Shown: in pieces, positions 36,209-47,010 of the stretch
How positions within the stretch are numbered: the stretch's first letter is position 1
Layout: the number at the start of each line of letters is the position of its first letter
Assembly (NCBI GenBank): GCA_021234155.1
Contig: JAJEKV010000293.1
Location: 248,001-312,000, forward strand
Direction: 5' to 3'
Length of the DNA stretch: 64,000 bases
Source: Isoetes taiwanensis
Taxonomy: Eukaryota; Streptophyta; Lycopodiopsida; Isoetales; Isoetaceae
The notes under the pieces: model-generated
Told to the model about the DNA's origin: nothing
What the model saw: the letters and a program-made list of their open reading frames with translations, nothing else
The model's database searches: none
Position numbers and translations under genes: made by a program

Positions 36209-38391
36209 TTATAGTATTTTTCCCAACAAACATGGGCCTTCGTCATGAATAGAATTTCCTAAGGTCAAAATGAAGATTTTAGCTTCATATGGTCCCACGT
36301 TATGGCCATTTCTGGCGTCATCCAATTTTCTTGTTTCCACATCATACAGATGCAACGATTCGAGGTCTCCAACTACTTTTGCTCCTTCTAAAATTGACTT
36401 TTCACAATGAGCGTTTCTCTCCGCTATTTTTACAAGTGTCTTTTTCCCGAAATCTCCAACGGCGAAAATATCTTGGCTTATTTCTGTTGCCAGCAATAAC
36501 TTTGCACGCATCCATCCAGTTCCATTTGCGGCTTGCTGCTCTTCACTGAATGCATCTGTACAATGGTTCTGATTGGATTTAATCTGAAAATATTCTTCAG
36601 TTTTCTCTTCATCTGTATCAGCCCTCTCTTGTGCAATATTTTTCAAAACAAATGGGTCATCCCAATAATGCAAATTTGTTTGCAGGATCCGATCAGTTGG
36701 CCCATGAGGATTTTCGGCTGGCAGAATTTGGCTGCCATTAGCGATTTCGGCCAACAAAGGGTGTCTTTGGCTCAGGTAGATTATGCGTGGGCACAGGGTG
36801 CGACTGTCTGAGCATTGGCGGCGGTTTGCTTCTGTGCTCCCAATCTCCAGATTTCCATCAGATGGATTAGCTTTAAACAAAATTTCATCTAATACAGCTG
36901 CTGCTCCATTATCTTGAATTAGGGCATGCATTATCTCAGGATCATCTCCAAATAGATCCAAGACATCTTGAATATCCTCCTTTTGTCTTTGTTTGGCCTT
37001 GGGGCTGTTCCATCTGCTTTGCCATTGCATAATTCTTATTGTTGCAATCTTTATAATAGTACAGACCGTTATCTGCAGCAATAAATTTGGGCTCTTCAAT
37101 CGTAAACCCATCAGGGTTATCTCCAACTGCTGCATAATGATCTGAAATGTCTTCGTCTGCTTCTTGTTCTTGGCTCTTCATAATCATTGCAAGAAGTGCA
37201 TCTTTATGTGCAATGAAATTTTTACATTCGGGCATCTCCTTTGCCACTACAGCAGCCATATTCTTCAAGGAAACAGTAATTATGGGTCTTTGTATAAAGA
37301 TCTCGTCACTAGCCTCTGACATTTTTATGCTTCAATCCCTGCAGCCCAAGTTTACCTTTATTAGGATGCTTAATCTCTTCTTCTGCAGCCTTAATTTGCA
37401 TCAATGGAATCAGCATCGGTGGAATCATCAGACTAATTGATGCTTCCCAAGGAATAAGCATGAGGGCACTAATATTATCGATTAGAATGGCCCAAATGAG
37501 ATTTCCTTCTCTCTGCCATAAGACTGAGTTCTTCACAAAACCTTCAATATAATTTGCAGATGCCTCTATTACAGATGCCTTTGTTGCAAATAGGGAGATA
37601 GCATAATAGTCTGCAGCCGCTTTTAAATCAGGGTCTTCAGCCTCTTCTGAATCATGGGTCCCAAATATATTTGTTTCTCTTGCTGGCCATGAGCATAATG
37701 CACCATATTTAAGATTTGGTTCTTGGATTGCATCTTCGGCTAGGACAAGAATACCATTCAGGAAAATCTTTTCTGCCTCTTCTTGGTGTCTTCCAGCAGC
37801 ATGAACTCCATCATTACCAATGGCCTCAATCCCATGGTTGCCCAACTCATTATTTATATCTGAAATTCGTCTCTCTCGTTGATCTTGTTCTTCTGTATTT
37901 ACAACAGGTGCAACAGTTTTATCTGGGTCTTCATTTATAGCAGCCTTCAAAGGCATCCCTTCTGGAATATCAAAGCTCTGTTGCATTTGGCCAGAAACGG
38001 GTTGTATACTTCTGTCATTGGCCTCTGTTTGGCCAAGAGCCATGTTTCTTGCTGCTTCAGTTATTAATCTTTCATGTCTAATTTTGGATAGACAGAATCC
38101 ATGATCGGCTACATACTTCAAGATGATTAATTCATCACCAGAATCATTTCCAATACAGTGAATCACGAAATTTTGACTTTGCAGGTAGCAAGAGTCTGAT
38201 TTGTTATTACCATTCTTGGATTTCTCTCTTAAGGAATTAAATGCTTCAACGATGAGTAAACCCATACATCCATAAAATAGTATCAGCATGGCTTGACAAA
38301 TTCGCTCAATCTTCGCTGAAATGCTTTGGAAATATCTCATCCTTGATTCAGCAATTGGTGGCGGTTCTCCTACATCTTCATGCATTTCCAC
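36209..38391 (-). CDS. Captured coding region of unknown function inside the LTR element
   Basis: Three overlapping minus frames, 37309-38391 (first ATG 38385), 36942-37322 and 36209-37135, together cover about 2.2 kb and look like one protein of about 720 residues with two frame breaks (near 37315 and 37000). The first part has a hydrophobic segment (AMLILFYGCMGLLIV), an acidic middle and a second hydrophobic stretch (SLMIPPMLIPLMQI). The later parts contain PECKNFIAHKDALLAMI and DDPEIMHALIQDNGAAAVL, which resemble armadillo-type repeats of plant ARO-like proteins (weak, by eye). No retroviral motif is present. It is probably transduced host sequence. The frame breaks could be mutations or sequence errors. 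Confidence 0.5.
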
Positions 38392-38433
38392 TTTCTCTAA
38401 TTGCTTCTTTACAGGTCGAGGATCTAGAGCGAA

Positions 38434-38446
38434 GGCTCTGATACCA
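38434..38446 (-). other. Primer-binding site, initiator-Met type
   Basis: TGGTATCAGAGCC on the minus strand, directly after the 5' LTR end. Confidence 0.9.
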
Positions 38447-38643
38447 TCTTAAAATATAGAATAGTGGAATAGATTGGATTAGATTGGGAACAGCCCCCAA
38501 CGTAGCATGTACAAATATATTGGATGGACATGTCTATTCACCTAAAGACATGACTCTCTACATGACTATGACTAGGACTGCCACATCAGCGTGGCGACAT
38601 GGCTCTTGCCATGTCAGCTATCTTGATCTATATGATCATAACA
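38447..38643 (-). repeat. 5' LTR of the small LTR element
   Basis: 197 bp; on the minus strand starts TGTTATGATCATATAG and ends TATATTTTAAGA. It has about 65 bp (AGTCATGTCTTTAGG region) that the 3' LTR lacks. Confidence 0.88.
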
Positions 38644-38710
38644 CAAAGACCATAATACTATCTCCAATAATCCAGGGGCTGTGTGAAGGCACTGCTGAGT
38701 TTTGGGTAGA

Positions 38711-39804
38711 ATGGGGATAGAGCTCCTCTTGTTTGTGTTAGCAGCATGGATATGCATATGCAGCTACCTGCGCCGGCGAAGAGCTCGGTATATTTCATCT
38801 TTGGATCCTGTCAAGGATGCCTGCAGCATCTATTTTGCACTCTCCTATGTCGAATTTCCTTTCCTCTCCGAAAAGGCCCTTCAATTTTCCCTTTTCCGCA
38901 CCTACGGCATTCCCACCATCTCTTCTCTTCTTTCCCATACTGGCCGATTCGTAAGAACTCCTGCAAAACGAGCCGATGATACTCAAATTTTGATTACCGA
39001 ATTTTTGGCCCATCATTTGGACAGTGACAGAGGATCTTACGCTCTGCGCCGGATGAATCTTATCCATTCTCAATATGACATCTCCAGTCAGGATTTCTTA
39101 TACACTCTAGCCCTCTTTGTGTTTGAGCCTGCAAGATGGGCTTCTAGGTAGGTCAGTCTCCATGGAAAAACATTTCAATTTTTTGTTCTTAATTTGACAA
39201 CGGAATGAATTGGTTGTGCAGATTTGGGTACAGAGAATTCACAGAAGCTGAGAAGCTTGCTTCGTTTGTGGTGTGGCACGACGTTGGCATAAGAATGGGA
39301 ATTAAAGGCATTCCCAGCACAATCCAAGAGCTGAAATTGTTCTACGAAGATTACGAGAAAAAACACATGGTTTTTGCAGAGACGAACAGGGAAGTGGCAG
39401 ATGCGACTGTGGATTTACTGCTAAGCACCATGCCTGCAAATCTAAATTCTGCATTAAGAAAAGTAGTATACAGCCTGCTGGATGAGAGGCTATTAAAATC
39501 CTTCAATTATCCGAGGCAATCTACTGCAGTCAGGTGGCTGGTCGAAGGGATGGCAAAATTTTTATTGGGAAAATGGATATGGTATTTTATGCCTCCAAGG
39601 CCATTCTGCATGGAACGGGCAAGAATTACTGTAGATTCGAGTCCTAATCCAGTCTGTGATCCGGATGTTCGGACCCTTTTAAAATATCAGCTATACAGGC
39701 CTGTAATTTATAAGAATGGTTACCAGCTCTCTAATTTGGGGCCTCTCAGTGCTGGTAAAGTCGGAATTGCCTGCCCTGGTCCTCTCCTCTGCCCTTTGCG
39801 CTAA
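38711..39804 (+). CDS. mpaB/DUF2236 family oxygenase-like protein, two exons
   Basis: Exon 1 is 38711-39147 and exon 2 is 39222-39804. The 74-bp intron has GT..AG ends (GTAGGT; TTGTGCAG) and a phase-2 junction that rebuilds Arg before FGYREF. The product is 339 residues. It starts with a membrane anchor (IELLLFVLAAWICICSYL) and a basic RRRR stop-transfer. The core has HHLDSDRG, YALRRMNLIHSQY, FVFEPARW and SFVVWHDVGIRMGI, the spaced Arg/His pattern of the ER-bound oxygenase mpaB/rubber-oxygenase (DUF2236) fold. In fungi MpaB cleaves a prenyl side chain; the plant substrate is unknown. I chose ATG 38711 because upstream in-frame codons have no ATG. The frame is open throughout, so it is likely functional. 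The LTR element at 35835-38643 lies only 67 bp upstream. Confidence 0.85.
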
Positions 39805-41242
39805 AACAATTATTCTGTAACACTCAAGTTGCAGAGATCATAGCAAGCTTCGACAAAGTTGCATTAAAAATATCGTCTCCAGTTGTTGCATAATAAGTAG
39901 ATTTCGATTTGGATACGGTTGTTGTTTGAGACACTTGCCTTAAAAAGGTTATAAAAAGGTTAGTTGGGCCAGTTGGCACGTTAAAATACTTCCTTCCTTT
40001 TTTTAAAAAGTCAAATCTTGTTGGCCTGTCTTCTCTTATTTTAAATTCGATTCAATTCTCTTATTTTATGGCATGTAGTCAAATGGTCCAATTGCATAGT
40101 TGATTTTGATTTTATCACTCATATATAAAGCAATATCAATTTTTGTTTTATAAAGCAATATCAATTTCTGTTTGATAAATATTTGTTTGATGCTATTTAT
40201 TTGAAGCATCCTCGTGATGATACGTATGTGCAAATAAAATTTTCAAAAAAGAATGCGGCATTTATGATATGCACTTATTGTGCATTTATGGCGGCTATGG
40301 CGGCTAAAAGATTGCACGGCCTTTTTCCTGTTTCGTCCTCTGCCTTGGCTATGTCGGATCTTGGAGATCCAAGAGCTCCAATGGTTACCTATAGCTCTGC
40401 GGCCGACTTATAATTTGGTCAAAGAGGGGATCAATGGTGAGAAGATTTGGGATTTTGTTGTGGTTGGAAACATAGGATCGCAGAAGGTTTGAAAGAAAAC
40501 CCAGCCTTAGGAAAGGGGGTTGAGCTGGATCATCAAGCATACTAAGAATGTTTCAAGGCAAATCGGCCACTTAGAGGTAGGTTTGAGTATGATTTAGGCA
40601 TGATGTTCCCCTTCTTTGTTCTGGAAGTAATCATCTTGGCACTAAGAAGCAAAGTTATGCCCTATTTGGGCCAATTGGACTCTGTTGGGCTCAATTCCAG
40701 ACATACCTGGCCCCAAACCCATCGTTGTGGCCAAATCGATGGCTGCAGTTCATAGGGATCTCCACGGCCTTTAGAGCATTCCAGAGCTTTGAGCTTTCAA
40801 TGTTTGGGTTAGTAGAAGAACAAGATTAAAAAGCTCATTCGTCTATCAGGTACTTCATCTTCCAGGATCTTGCATTTCAACAACGCATTTGTAAGCAAGC
40901 ATGAGCTTCTGTTTGTTGTCGCAGACAAGGCAGTTTCGTCAAAACAACCTACAAGGCAGTTTCAGAGACAAAACGGTAAAAAAAGGGTATGCTTTTTAAT
41001 CGCTTTCCCTGTATCTCTTCTTGCTCAAGCTGCGTCCACATTGCCACTATAGGGGTTGCATTGTTCTTCTCTATCATTTGAAATCTCTATGATAGTTTGA
41101 TGTTGCTTAGTCTTTTTGCTTTAGCAACTACACGAATACATGACCATTATCTGACAGATATTATTCTGTGAAAACTGATTCTTTTATGTCAAACTTGGCA
41201 TGCAATGCTGGCGAAATAATCATTACTTTTTTATCTGCATAT
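39805..41242. other. No gene recognised
   Basis: Downstream of the mpaB-like gene. The repeated phrase TATAAAGCAATATCAATTT.TGTTT occurs at 40125 and 40150. The frames at 40183-41052 show no domain. Confidence 0.5.
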
Positions 41243-42636
41243 ATTAATATGACGTCCCCTGCTTCTTATACGATGCACCATCATATTCGAGGACGGAGCA
41301 TTCCCCCTGATAGCCAACTGGCAGGGGCCATCCACCTGACTCCACTCCCAGTGGAATGAGCCAGCAAGGGAAGAGTGGATGTGTCATTCACCCGTCTCCC
41401 TTCGGGTCGACCTAGCGTGAATAACAATGAGCACATAACACAATATAACAATACAATCACCTCGAGGTGTGAACATCATATCCTCATCAATATAACATCA
41501 TCAACATGTACACTAACAGTAAAAGGGAAATCCTACCCAGGGCTCAAACTCAAGGGGGTATGACTGACGGCTTGGGCCTCCTCAAGTCATTGCAGACAGA
41601 ATTCATGGCACATGGATTTGGCTGGCATAAGAACATGGCTAAGGGTAGTCCACTCCATCCGCCCCTCCTGTGCACACTTTGCAGATTGGGTTGAAAAGTG
41701 TTGGGACCGGACCGTAGCCTGCCAGGTGCGTAGCCGAAAGGGCTACTGCTGGGTTGCATCTCCCCAGCCCTGATGAGGTAGGAAGAGAGTCGTCTCTCCG
41801 CCAGGGACTTCCATGCCCAACATAGGTGACTAGAGGGCATCACCCAATGGAGAGTGACGCATCACTCCACGGGTGTCGAGCTCATGCCCTGCCCACACGC
41901 AGTGGCAAGCCATTAAGCCTAGTCCACAGGGATCCCCGGTAGGCTTTACACACCAGAGGGATCGTTCTGTGTTGGGACAAGTACCCCATTGTTCTGCCGG
42001 TCTAGCCCCTCAACGCACAACCCGGTGGGCTCCTGTCACAGGCCGCAAGTAACTGGGAACTAGAAGGTTGCCTAGAATCATCTACTATACAGGCTTTAGA
42101 CCTCTACCCCCCTTCCCAATACATGGAGGTCAGAGAATGAAATACCAACATCATCATAGAACTGAAATGAAGAACATCATCTAATCTATCTACCTAAACA
42201 TCCAGAGTTAGGTTCCTTAGTTAGGGCTTATGATCTCGGGATCTACAAGGCCTCTATGGCTGAATGAATATGCCAAACTACCTTACTGCCTAGCCCAAAG
42301 ACGCTTTGCACAACAGAATGACTGATTACCTGCTCCTTGGCCCGCTCCAGATCCTCGGAACGCATCCATGTCCCTCATCTTGCTGAAGATGGCTGCTATT
42401 CCACGAGTTGTTGTGCAAAGGCGGCTTTACGGAGCCTGGCAATGCGAATTTGGTTCTTAGCTTGGCCGGAATGGCTCAAGAGGACCCTAATTGCGAAAAG
42501 GGAAAGGAGCTCTATGAAAAACCCTAAAATGCAAAGAGGGGAAAAGGTTTAGGGTTTAAGGGAAAACCCTTATATAGAAACCCTTAGGGTTAGGTTAGAC
42601 ATTGGCAAATGGGGTTTCGCCATTTGGCAATGGGGT

Positions 42637-44259
42637 TGCGGACGCCCTCAGCTAAATATACGGCCCTACCGCATTACTTTTATAGAAATCCCCCATCCGT
42701 CCATCAACCGCATGGGCCTCCTCGTCTAACCCTTTTCGAGAGAATCCTAGTATGCTTGGCAGGGGGACACGAAGGTGTCTTCTTGGCGCCCTTCCCTATG
42801 GGCTCCTATCTGTGAAGCATAAACAACGTCAGAACTAGCAATAACAATACAACATACTACCTCGAAGGGTAGTCCATCACATATCCATAAGAGCAAAGAA
42901 GATAATCATAAACCATAAAACATAAGAGCTCCTACCCATGGCTCTGACTCATAAGGAGGATGACTGACTGGCTAGGGGCCTCAAGATAGAGCAGACCGAG
43001 TCATAACAATGGCGGAGGCTGGCATAAGACAATGGCTAGGGTTGACCACTCCATCCGCCTCCCTCCGCATACTACTTTGCGATGGGCTCAATCGTGCTCG
43101 GCATGACTCTAGCCTTCCGGATACGCAATCCCATGGCATCACCCATCGGGACTACTCCAAAGTTGCATCTCCCTCGGGTCCGCCGAGGGGGAAGGGTTGC
43201 ATCTCCCCTTCCGGGGTCTAGAGGTTCCACTGGCGGGCTAGAGAATCGTGGGCGACACACGATTCATACCCATGAACCCCCAAAACAAGAGCCAAGCCGA
43301 CACTTGCAACTCTTGAGAGGCGTGGCGACACCATCGCCTCAGAGGTGTCACCCATGCTCGCCCGGCCTCAAGTGACCGACCATAAGCCTAGCCCACTATG
43401 GGATCCCCCAGTGAAGCCCCCGGGCGGGATCCTCCCATTGCCTCTAGCCCTTGTGTAGTGCTTTGAGTCACATCATAGCCTCCATAGCCCTGCGGGGTTC
43501 CTATGCCGGCCGCAAAACTAATAGGAACTAAGGGATCTAATCTAGGAGCATACCATATGGCTCTAGGTCTCTACCCCCTTCCCAATACAAGAGGAGCAAA
43601 CATGATCAACCATCGCCACATAATCATCACATCATGAGAATAATCATAAGAACATCTTAACCTAATCATACAAATCTAACTTACGTTAGGGTTCCTTGAT
43701 TAGGGTTCAAGATGATGCATGAGGGTTCTAGGATGGCTCTACCCTAGATACAAGATACTAACTCATCCGGAATGTTAATTCCGGATGAACTACTATGACT
43801 ACTACTCTACATACCGCTCCCCGGCACTCCTCCCAATCGGGCGCTCCATGGTCTTCGAAGTGTCGAGGTAGCTCCCACTCCCTGCGATGCGCCACGCCCT
43901 GGGCCGCCATGCTATCTTTGTGCCCTGGTTAGGACGGTTCTCTAAGCCGAGTTTCGAGAAGAAGGTTCCCGTGACCGTTGGAGTTAAAAAGAGGCCTAGG
44001 GTTAGGGTTTAGGCCTTTATAGGTTAGCGCTCACATGTTATGCCACATGGCTCCAATAGGGTAAGACGTGTGGCGGGTGCCCAATAGGTTAAGGCCACGG
44101 AAAATGGTCTTAACCTAAGGTTGGCTAAAGTTATATGAATAACTTAGTCATGCCCCCTAGTGCCACAATCTATGGTATACAAGGCTATGAAGATAGACTT
44201 GTATAGTGAACGGGTCCAGGAATATACGTATTTATAGCGTATATTCCCCGAACGCCACA
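42637..44259 (-). repeat. 3' LTR of the chromovirus
   Basis: 1623 bp, TGCGGACG ... CGCCACA on the plus strand. It aligns along its length with 60179-61816. TATAAA (minus, 44017-44022) is near the telomere-like TTAGGGTTT (44002-44010). Confidence 0.9.
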
Positions 44260-45149
44260 TTTCCCCCTTAGGACAAATGTCGGGCCCTCAAACATTGCGC
44301 TAAGGTGACGAATCTACACTAATCCTGCAAAAGCACACAACAAGAATATAAAACTTAACTCTATTGAAAAGATCAACTTTTCGTTAATTACTTATTATGT
44401 AATTATAAAGCTATATTTATAAGTTATACAAAATTATATAGCTATAACAACTATTATTATAAAAGTATACACACAATATTATTACAACAAATTTAGGAGT
44501 TCATAGTTAGTCTAAAATCTATGAGTCCTATCTTCTCGTAATGTGCTCCCCCCTTCATGCTTCCCTTCACTGGCCTGCACAAGTAGCACATTACGTTATA
44601 TAAGTTAATAAGTTTGTGGTTTTAGGGGACCACCCCCCTTACCTACCTCCTTGAGCCGAGCTCTAGCTCAAGGTTACCCTACTACCTTGCACTCGATCAT
44701 GGCCCCATAAGGATTTGAGCTTAAGGACCATTTAAGATGATCCTATCATTGCCCATGATCAAGTGCTACCTTGTACTCGGTTACCCGGTGCCGAGTACCC
44801 CTAGTGCATCATGCCCCAAGGGGTTTAAGCTAGAGAACGTCTCACGATCCCATCATCGCGCATGATCACTTTGACCTTCACCATGACCCTCCTACGGCCC
44901 GGTGTGCGTACCCGCGCGATCAAGCAAGCATAGAGAGCATCCGACGATGTCCCATCATCGCCCACCATGCCTCATTCCTCACTCACATGACCCTAATGGT
45001 CATGCGCACCTTTTGGTGCGTGTTGGCCTAGAGAATGCCTTAAAGCGCGATCCCATCATCGCCACACGTTCCAAGATTCCGCACATGCACTCTACTAACT
45101 AGAATACATGAGCCAGAACTTAAGGCTAACTAAGAAACATACTAAGCTA

Positions 45150-45600
45150 ACCTCCTGGCAAGTCGGCGTCGATCAATTCGGAGACGACTCGCCCATGAAC
45201 TCCTTCATAAACTCTGGGTATTGCTTCTCCAAATCTTACTTCAATACCCAGATCGTGTCTTCCACGGGCAAGTGATTCCACTTGACCAACTACTGGAGGA
45301 ATTTAGATCACCTAGTCCTCTTGAATGACTTATCAAGAAGCAATTCAGGCACAATTTCAACTTGATCCTCCGTCATTTCCAACAAAGTTGGAGTATCCAA
45401 AACCTCCTCAGGGTTAGGATCGTGCCTTTTCAATAGACTCACATGGAAGACTTAAGGTAGCCAAGAGATCCAACTTGTAGGCTTGAGAGCCCACTCTTCT
45501 CCAAGATCTTGAACGGACCGGCCCACCTAGGGGCGAGCTTCTTACAATTGCCGATGTGAAGCTTCCCTTTACTTGAGCCAACTTTACCTGCCACAACAAA
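45150..45600 (-). pseudogene. Integrase C-terminus and chromodomain (chromovirus)
   Basis: Minus-strand frames give RWAGPFKILEKSG (GPY/F module, about 45500-45545), SLLKRHDPNPEEVLD (about 45410) and then KSFKRTR, VKWNHLPVEDTIWVL and LEKQYPEFMKEF (about 45190-45345). The W..LP.E...W and L...YPEF pattern is the chromodomain that chromoviral integrases carry to bind modified histones. Stops and shifts break the frame. Confidence 0.8.
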
Positions 45601-45829
45601 ACAACTCTCGAGGAGTTTTATGTCTATCTGCTAGACTCTTCAGATGTGCCCATGCTGTTGAAGATATTCTCACACTTCTACCAATAGGTACTGCATATAT
45701 GCTGTTGTTGTTGAGAAACTTCCACCTAGGGCACTAGATTATGCCACATAACTAGGGTCAAGCATTGATAACTGTAACTGATCATGGAGGAGACATCTTC
45801 GATGACTCTTGCTTCATATTATTGTACGT

Positions 45830-46240
45830 AATTGACCCGGTGGATGTACTCGGCCCATTTGGATTACTTGTTCCAATCATAGTTTCTCAACGTGCTCTCC
45901 AAAATTGTGTTGGTGCGATCCCTTTGCCGATTTGATCGCAAATGATAAGCAAAACTCATCAACAAGTTGGTGCGCGTGCTCGTGTTGAAGAAGTCTTGCT
46001 AAACGCCGCTAAAGAACTTTTGATCTCTTTTGGTGATGATCGACCTGTGCTTTCCATGCAGCCTAAAAAAGAACTCTTATGTAGACCACACGGCTAGATC
46101 CAAGGCGGTGTCTATGGTGTGGCATGGCAAGTATGTGCCCTTTGATAAACTATATACCACAATCATCAAGGCTTCAAAGTTTCTTGTTGTCCTTGGAAGG
46201 CCCCGCTATGAAAACCATGCCGAAGACTTCCCACTTGGCG
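45830..46240 (-). pseudogene. Integrase catalytic core, degenerate (chromovirus)
   Basis: Minus-strand pieces ALDLAVWSTKEFFFRLHG, then RDQKFFSGVWQDFF and LMSFAYH match the order of the core (normally SDRDPKF..FW and SSAYHPQTDGQTER). The catalytic SDRD reads TKRD and the QTDGQTE segment is scrambled. Inactive. Confidence 0.6.
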
Positions 46241-46499
46241 CCCGGGCACCGCCGCCAAGGTTCCAAAACTCCTGGAATTCGGAAGTTGTTCCCGCTTTTG
46301 TCCATGGATGCCATCGACATTCTTGGATATATTCGACTATCTCGCTTCTTCATGTCCCGGAAGTAGCTACTTTTAATCTGAAGTAGGCCTTTATAAATTT
46401 TACATGGCCGAAATAGGGCTATTATCGTGTCCCGGAAAATTTTTCTTACTCCTTATGCTTTGAGTATAGTTGTTCTTTGACATTAAGGATTACCTTCCT

Positions 46500-47010
46500 T
46501 TTTAAATTATTTGAAGGTTTCTCTTCTTAATCCGTTCTTGCACTCTTTGTAAGGACTAGCCCATCATGTGCTTGAACTCCATGTTGAGGAAGCCGGCTTC
46601 TTCTATCTTCTTGCCGAATTCGCTTGCCAAAGTGGAGATGGCATTGCAAATTGCTGCTTCTCAAAAGCTTGCCAATGAGTGGCTTACATTTTAACATCTC
46701 CACGGGGCTGCATGCTCCTCCATTGATTTGTCAGAGATCACGATGTCGTCGAAGAGAATTGATGAAGAAATCATCCAAAGAATCTTCAAGATGTCGTTCC
46801 TCAAATGCATACAAGTTGGTGGAGCATTCCATAGACTTAGGGGCATTATTGTGAAATCATAATGCCCATACCGTGGTTCAAGGAGTCTTATAATTATCTT
46901 CCCCTTCATCCTTATTTGCTGATTGCCCCAGCCTTTAAGTCGATTTTCAGAAAAGAATCTTGCTTCTTGGGGCTGATCCATTATGTCGTTGCTTGATGAG
47001 CTGCCCATGG
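46500..47010 (-). pseudogene. Reverse transcriptase fragment (chromovirus)
   Basis: Minus frame 46691-47008 includes YGHYDFTIMPLSLWNAPPT, corresponding to YGHYEF..MPFGL.NAPATF, and SILFDDIVISDKSMEEH, the YIDD-type active site with both Asp kept. The rest is frame-broken. Confidence 0.75.

Larger units (their letters stand above)
35835..38643 (-). mobile_element. Complete non-autonomous LTR retrotransposon with a non-pol ORF
   Basis: Flanked by the direct duplication CAAAG (35830-35834 and 38644-38648). The 5' LTR (38447-38643, 197 bp) and 3' LTR (35835-35981, 147 bp) share both ends; the 3' copy lacks an internal piece of about 65 bp. The PBS TGGTATCAGAGCC (minus strand, 38434-38446) is complementary to initiator tRNA-Met, as in copia elements. 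The PPT AAGGGGGAG directly precedes the 3' LTR. The 2.45-kb interior encodes no gag, protease, RT or integrase, but has long minus-strand frames of another kind. It must have been mobilised in trans. It lies in the 5' region of the next gene. Confidence 0.92.

Noticed and set aside
36289-38067. Plus-strand ORFs inside the small LTR element
   Set aside because: They are shorter antisense shadows of the long minus-strand frames.
45788-46386. Plus-strand ORFs at 46030-46386
   Set aside because: Antisense to the degenerate integrase of the chromovirus.
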